A stretch of 5,552 bases of DNA. Source: an uncultured Bacilli bacterium (GTDB lineage: Bacteria; Bacillota_I; Bacilli_A; RF39; UBA660). The notes below the pieces were generated by a model that saw only the letters and a list, made by a program, of their open reading frames with translations, did no database searches and was not told the DNA's origin. Where the stretch lies: the NCBI GenBank assembly GCA_934086255.1, contig CAKOIB010000063.1:1-5552 (forward strand), read 5' to 3'. Made by a program: the position numbers and the translations under genes. This document shows positions 5,244 to 5,552 of this stretch, one piece after another (the first letter of the stretch is position 1; each line of letters starts with the position of its first letter).

Positions 5244-5552
5244 CTAAGCAGTAAGACATCTTTTCTTAACATATTTATTTCTAACAAAATACTCTAATGA
5301 ATTTATAGAAACAAATTTTTCATCATAACCAAACTTTATACTAACACCTTCAGAATTAGCCCACTTAATTAAATTACCAGAATAATCATCAACAAGAATA
5401 GAACCAGCTGCATTAACCACCATAGATTTTTCAATTCCACTTGGAACACAAATAACACTAATATGATCATTTTTACTTCTTACATAATTTATTTTAGCAG
5501 TCATTTCTTGTAAAGAATTAACAGTAGTCAAAATAATTGGATTATATATACC
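5244..5552 (-). CDS. C-terminal part of a probable HAD-fold 5'-nucleotidase-like hydrolase
   Basis: The reading frame is open to the window edge, so this is the last 102 residues of a longer protein whose start is outside; the TTG at 5531 is internal, not a start. The stretch VICVPSGIEKSMVVN...GSILVDDYSGNLIKWANSEGVSIKFG resembles the C-terminal half of HAD phosphatases of the 5'(3')-deoxyribonucleotidase (NT5C) type found in Firmicutes and phages. The lysine in GIEKS would be HAD motif III, and the aspartates in LVDDYSGNL would be motif IV, which binds Mg2+; the phrase 'DDY-x-NL-x-W ... G-x-x-IKF' is typical of that group. The nucleophile DxD (motif I) is outside the window. Likely substrates are nucleoside monophosphates, but this is inferred from family resemblance. 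A strong terminator follows, so it is the end of its transcription unit. Confidence 0.65.
   Translation of the reverse strand, partial: GIYNPIILTTVNSLQEMTAKINYVRSKNDHISVICVPSGIEKSMVVNAAGSILVDDYSGNLIKWANSEGVSIKFGYDEKFVSINSLEYFVRNKYVKKRCLTA

Overview
This 5.5 kb window comes from a low-GC, AT-rich bacterial genome. All seven supported genes lie on the minus strand, and their coding strand is rich in T and poor in C. Gene content (prfB with a frameshift, YitT-family proteins, ftsE-ftsX) and the strong AGGAGG-type ribosome binding sites point to a Bacillota (Firmicutes) lineage, possibly one of the reduced, uncultured gut-type groups. TGA is a stop codon here: it ends one gene and is the frameshift stop of prfB, so this is not a Mycoplasma-type code. 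I cannot name a genus.

Reading in the direction of transcription (high to low coordinates), the window falls into four transcription units. (1) 5244-5552: the C-terminal end of a probable HAD-fold 5'-nucleotidase-like hydrolase, cut by the window edge and followed by a strong 10-bp hairpin terminator. (2) 4774-5145: a small four-helix membrane protein with an N-terminal zinc ribbon, with its own promoter and a terminator that overlaps its stop codon. (3) prfB (release factor 2, with a programmed +1 frameshift) followed almost without gaps by two tandem YitT-family membrane proteins, ending in a hairpin terminator that again contains the last stop codon. (4) ftsE-ftsX and the start of a secreted coiled-coil protein, behind an extended -10 promoter. 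The last protein is very likely the extracellular murein hydrolase or hydrolase activator that FtsEX controls (PcsB/EnvC-like).

Unit 4 is a coherent module for cell-wall hydrolysis at division: FtsE binds and hydrolyses ATP, FtsX carries the signal across the membrane, and the coiled-coil secreted partner acts on peptidoglycan. Unit 3 links translation termination with two paralogous membrane proteins of unknown function. Intergenic spaces are short, gene junctions overlap or nearly touch, and no gap exceeds 100 bases.

I see no mobile element, CRISPR array, tRNA or rRNA, and no clear sign of a wholly new system. The points most worth checking are the prfB recoding site (standard ORF callers miss its first 24 codons), the tandem YitT pair placed between prfB and ftsEX, the orphan zinc-ribbon membrane protein, and the recurrent overlap of stop codons with terminator hairpins.
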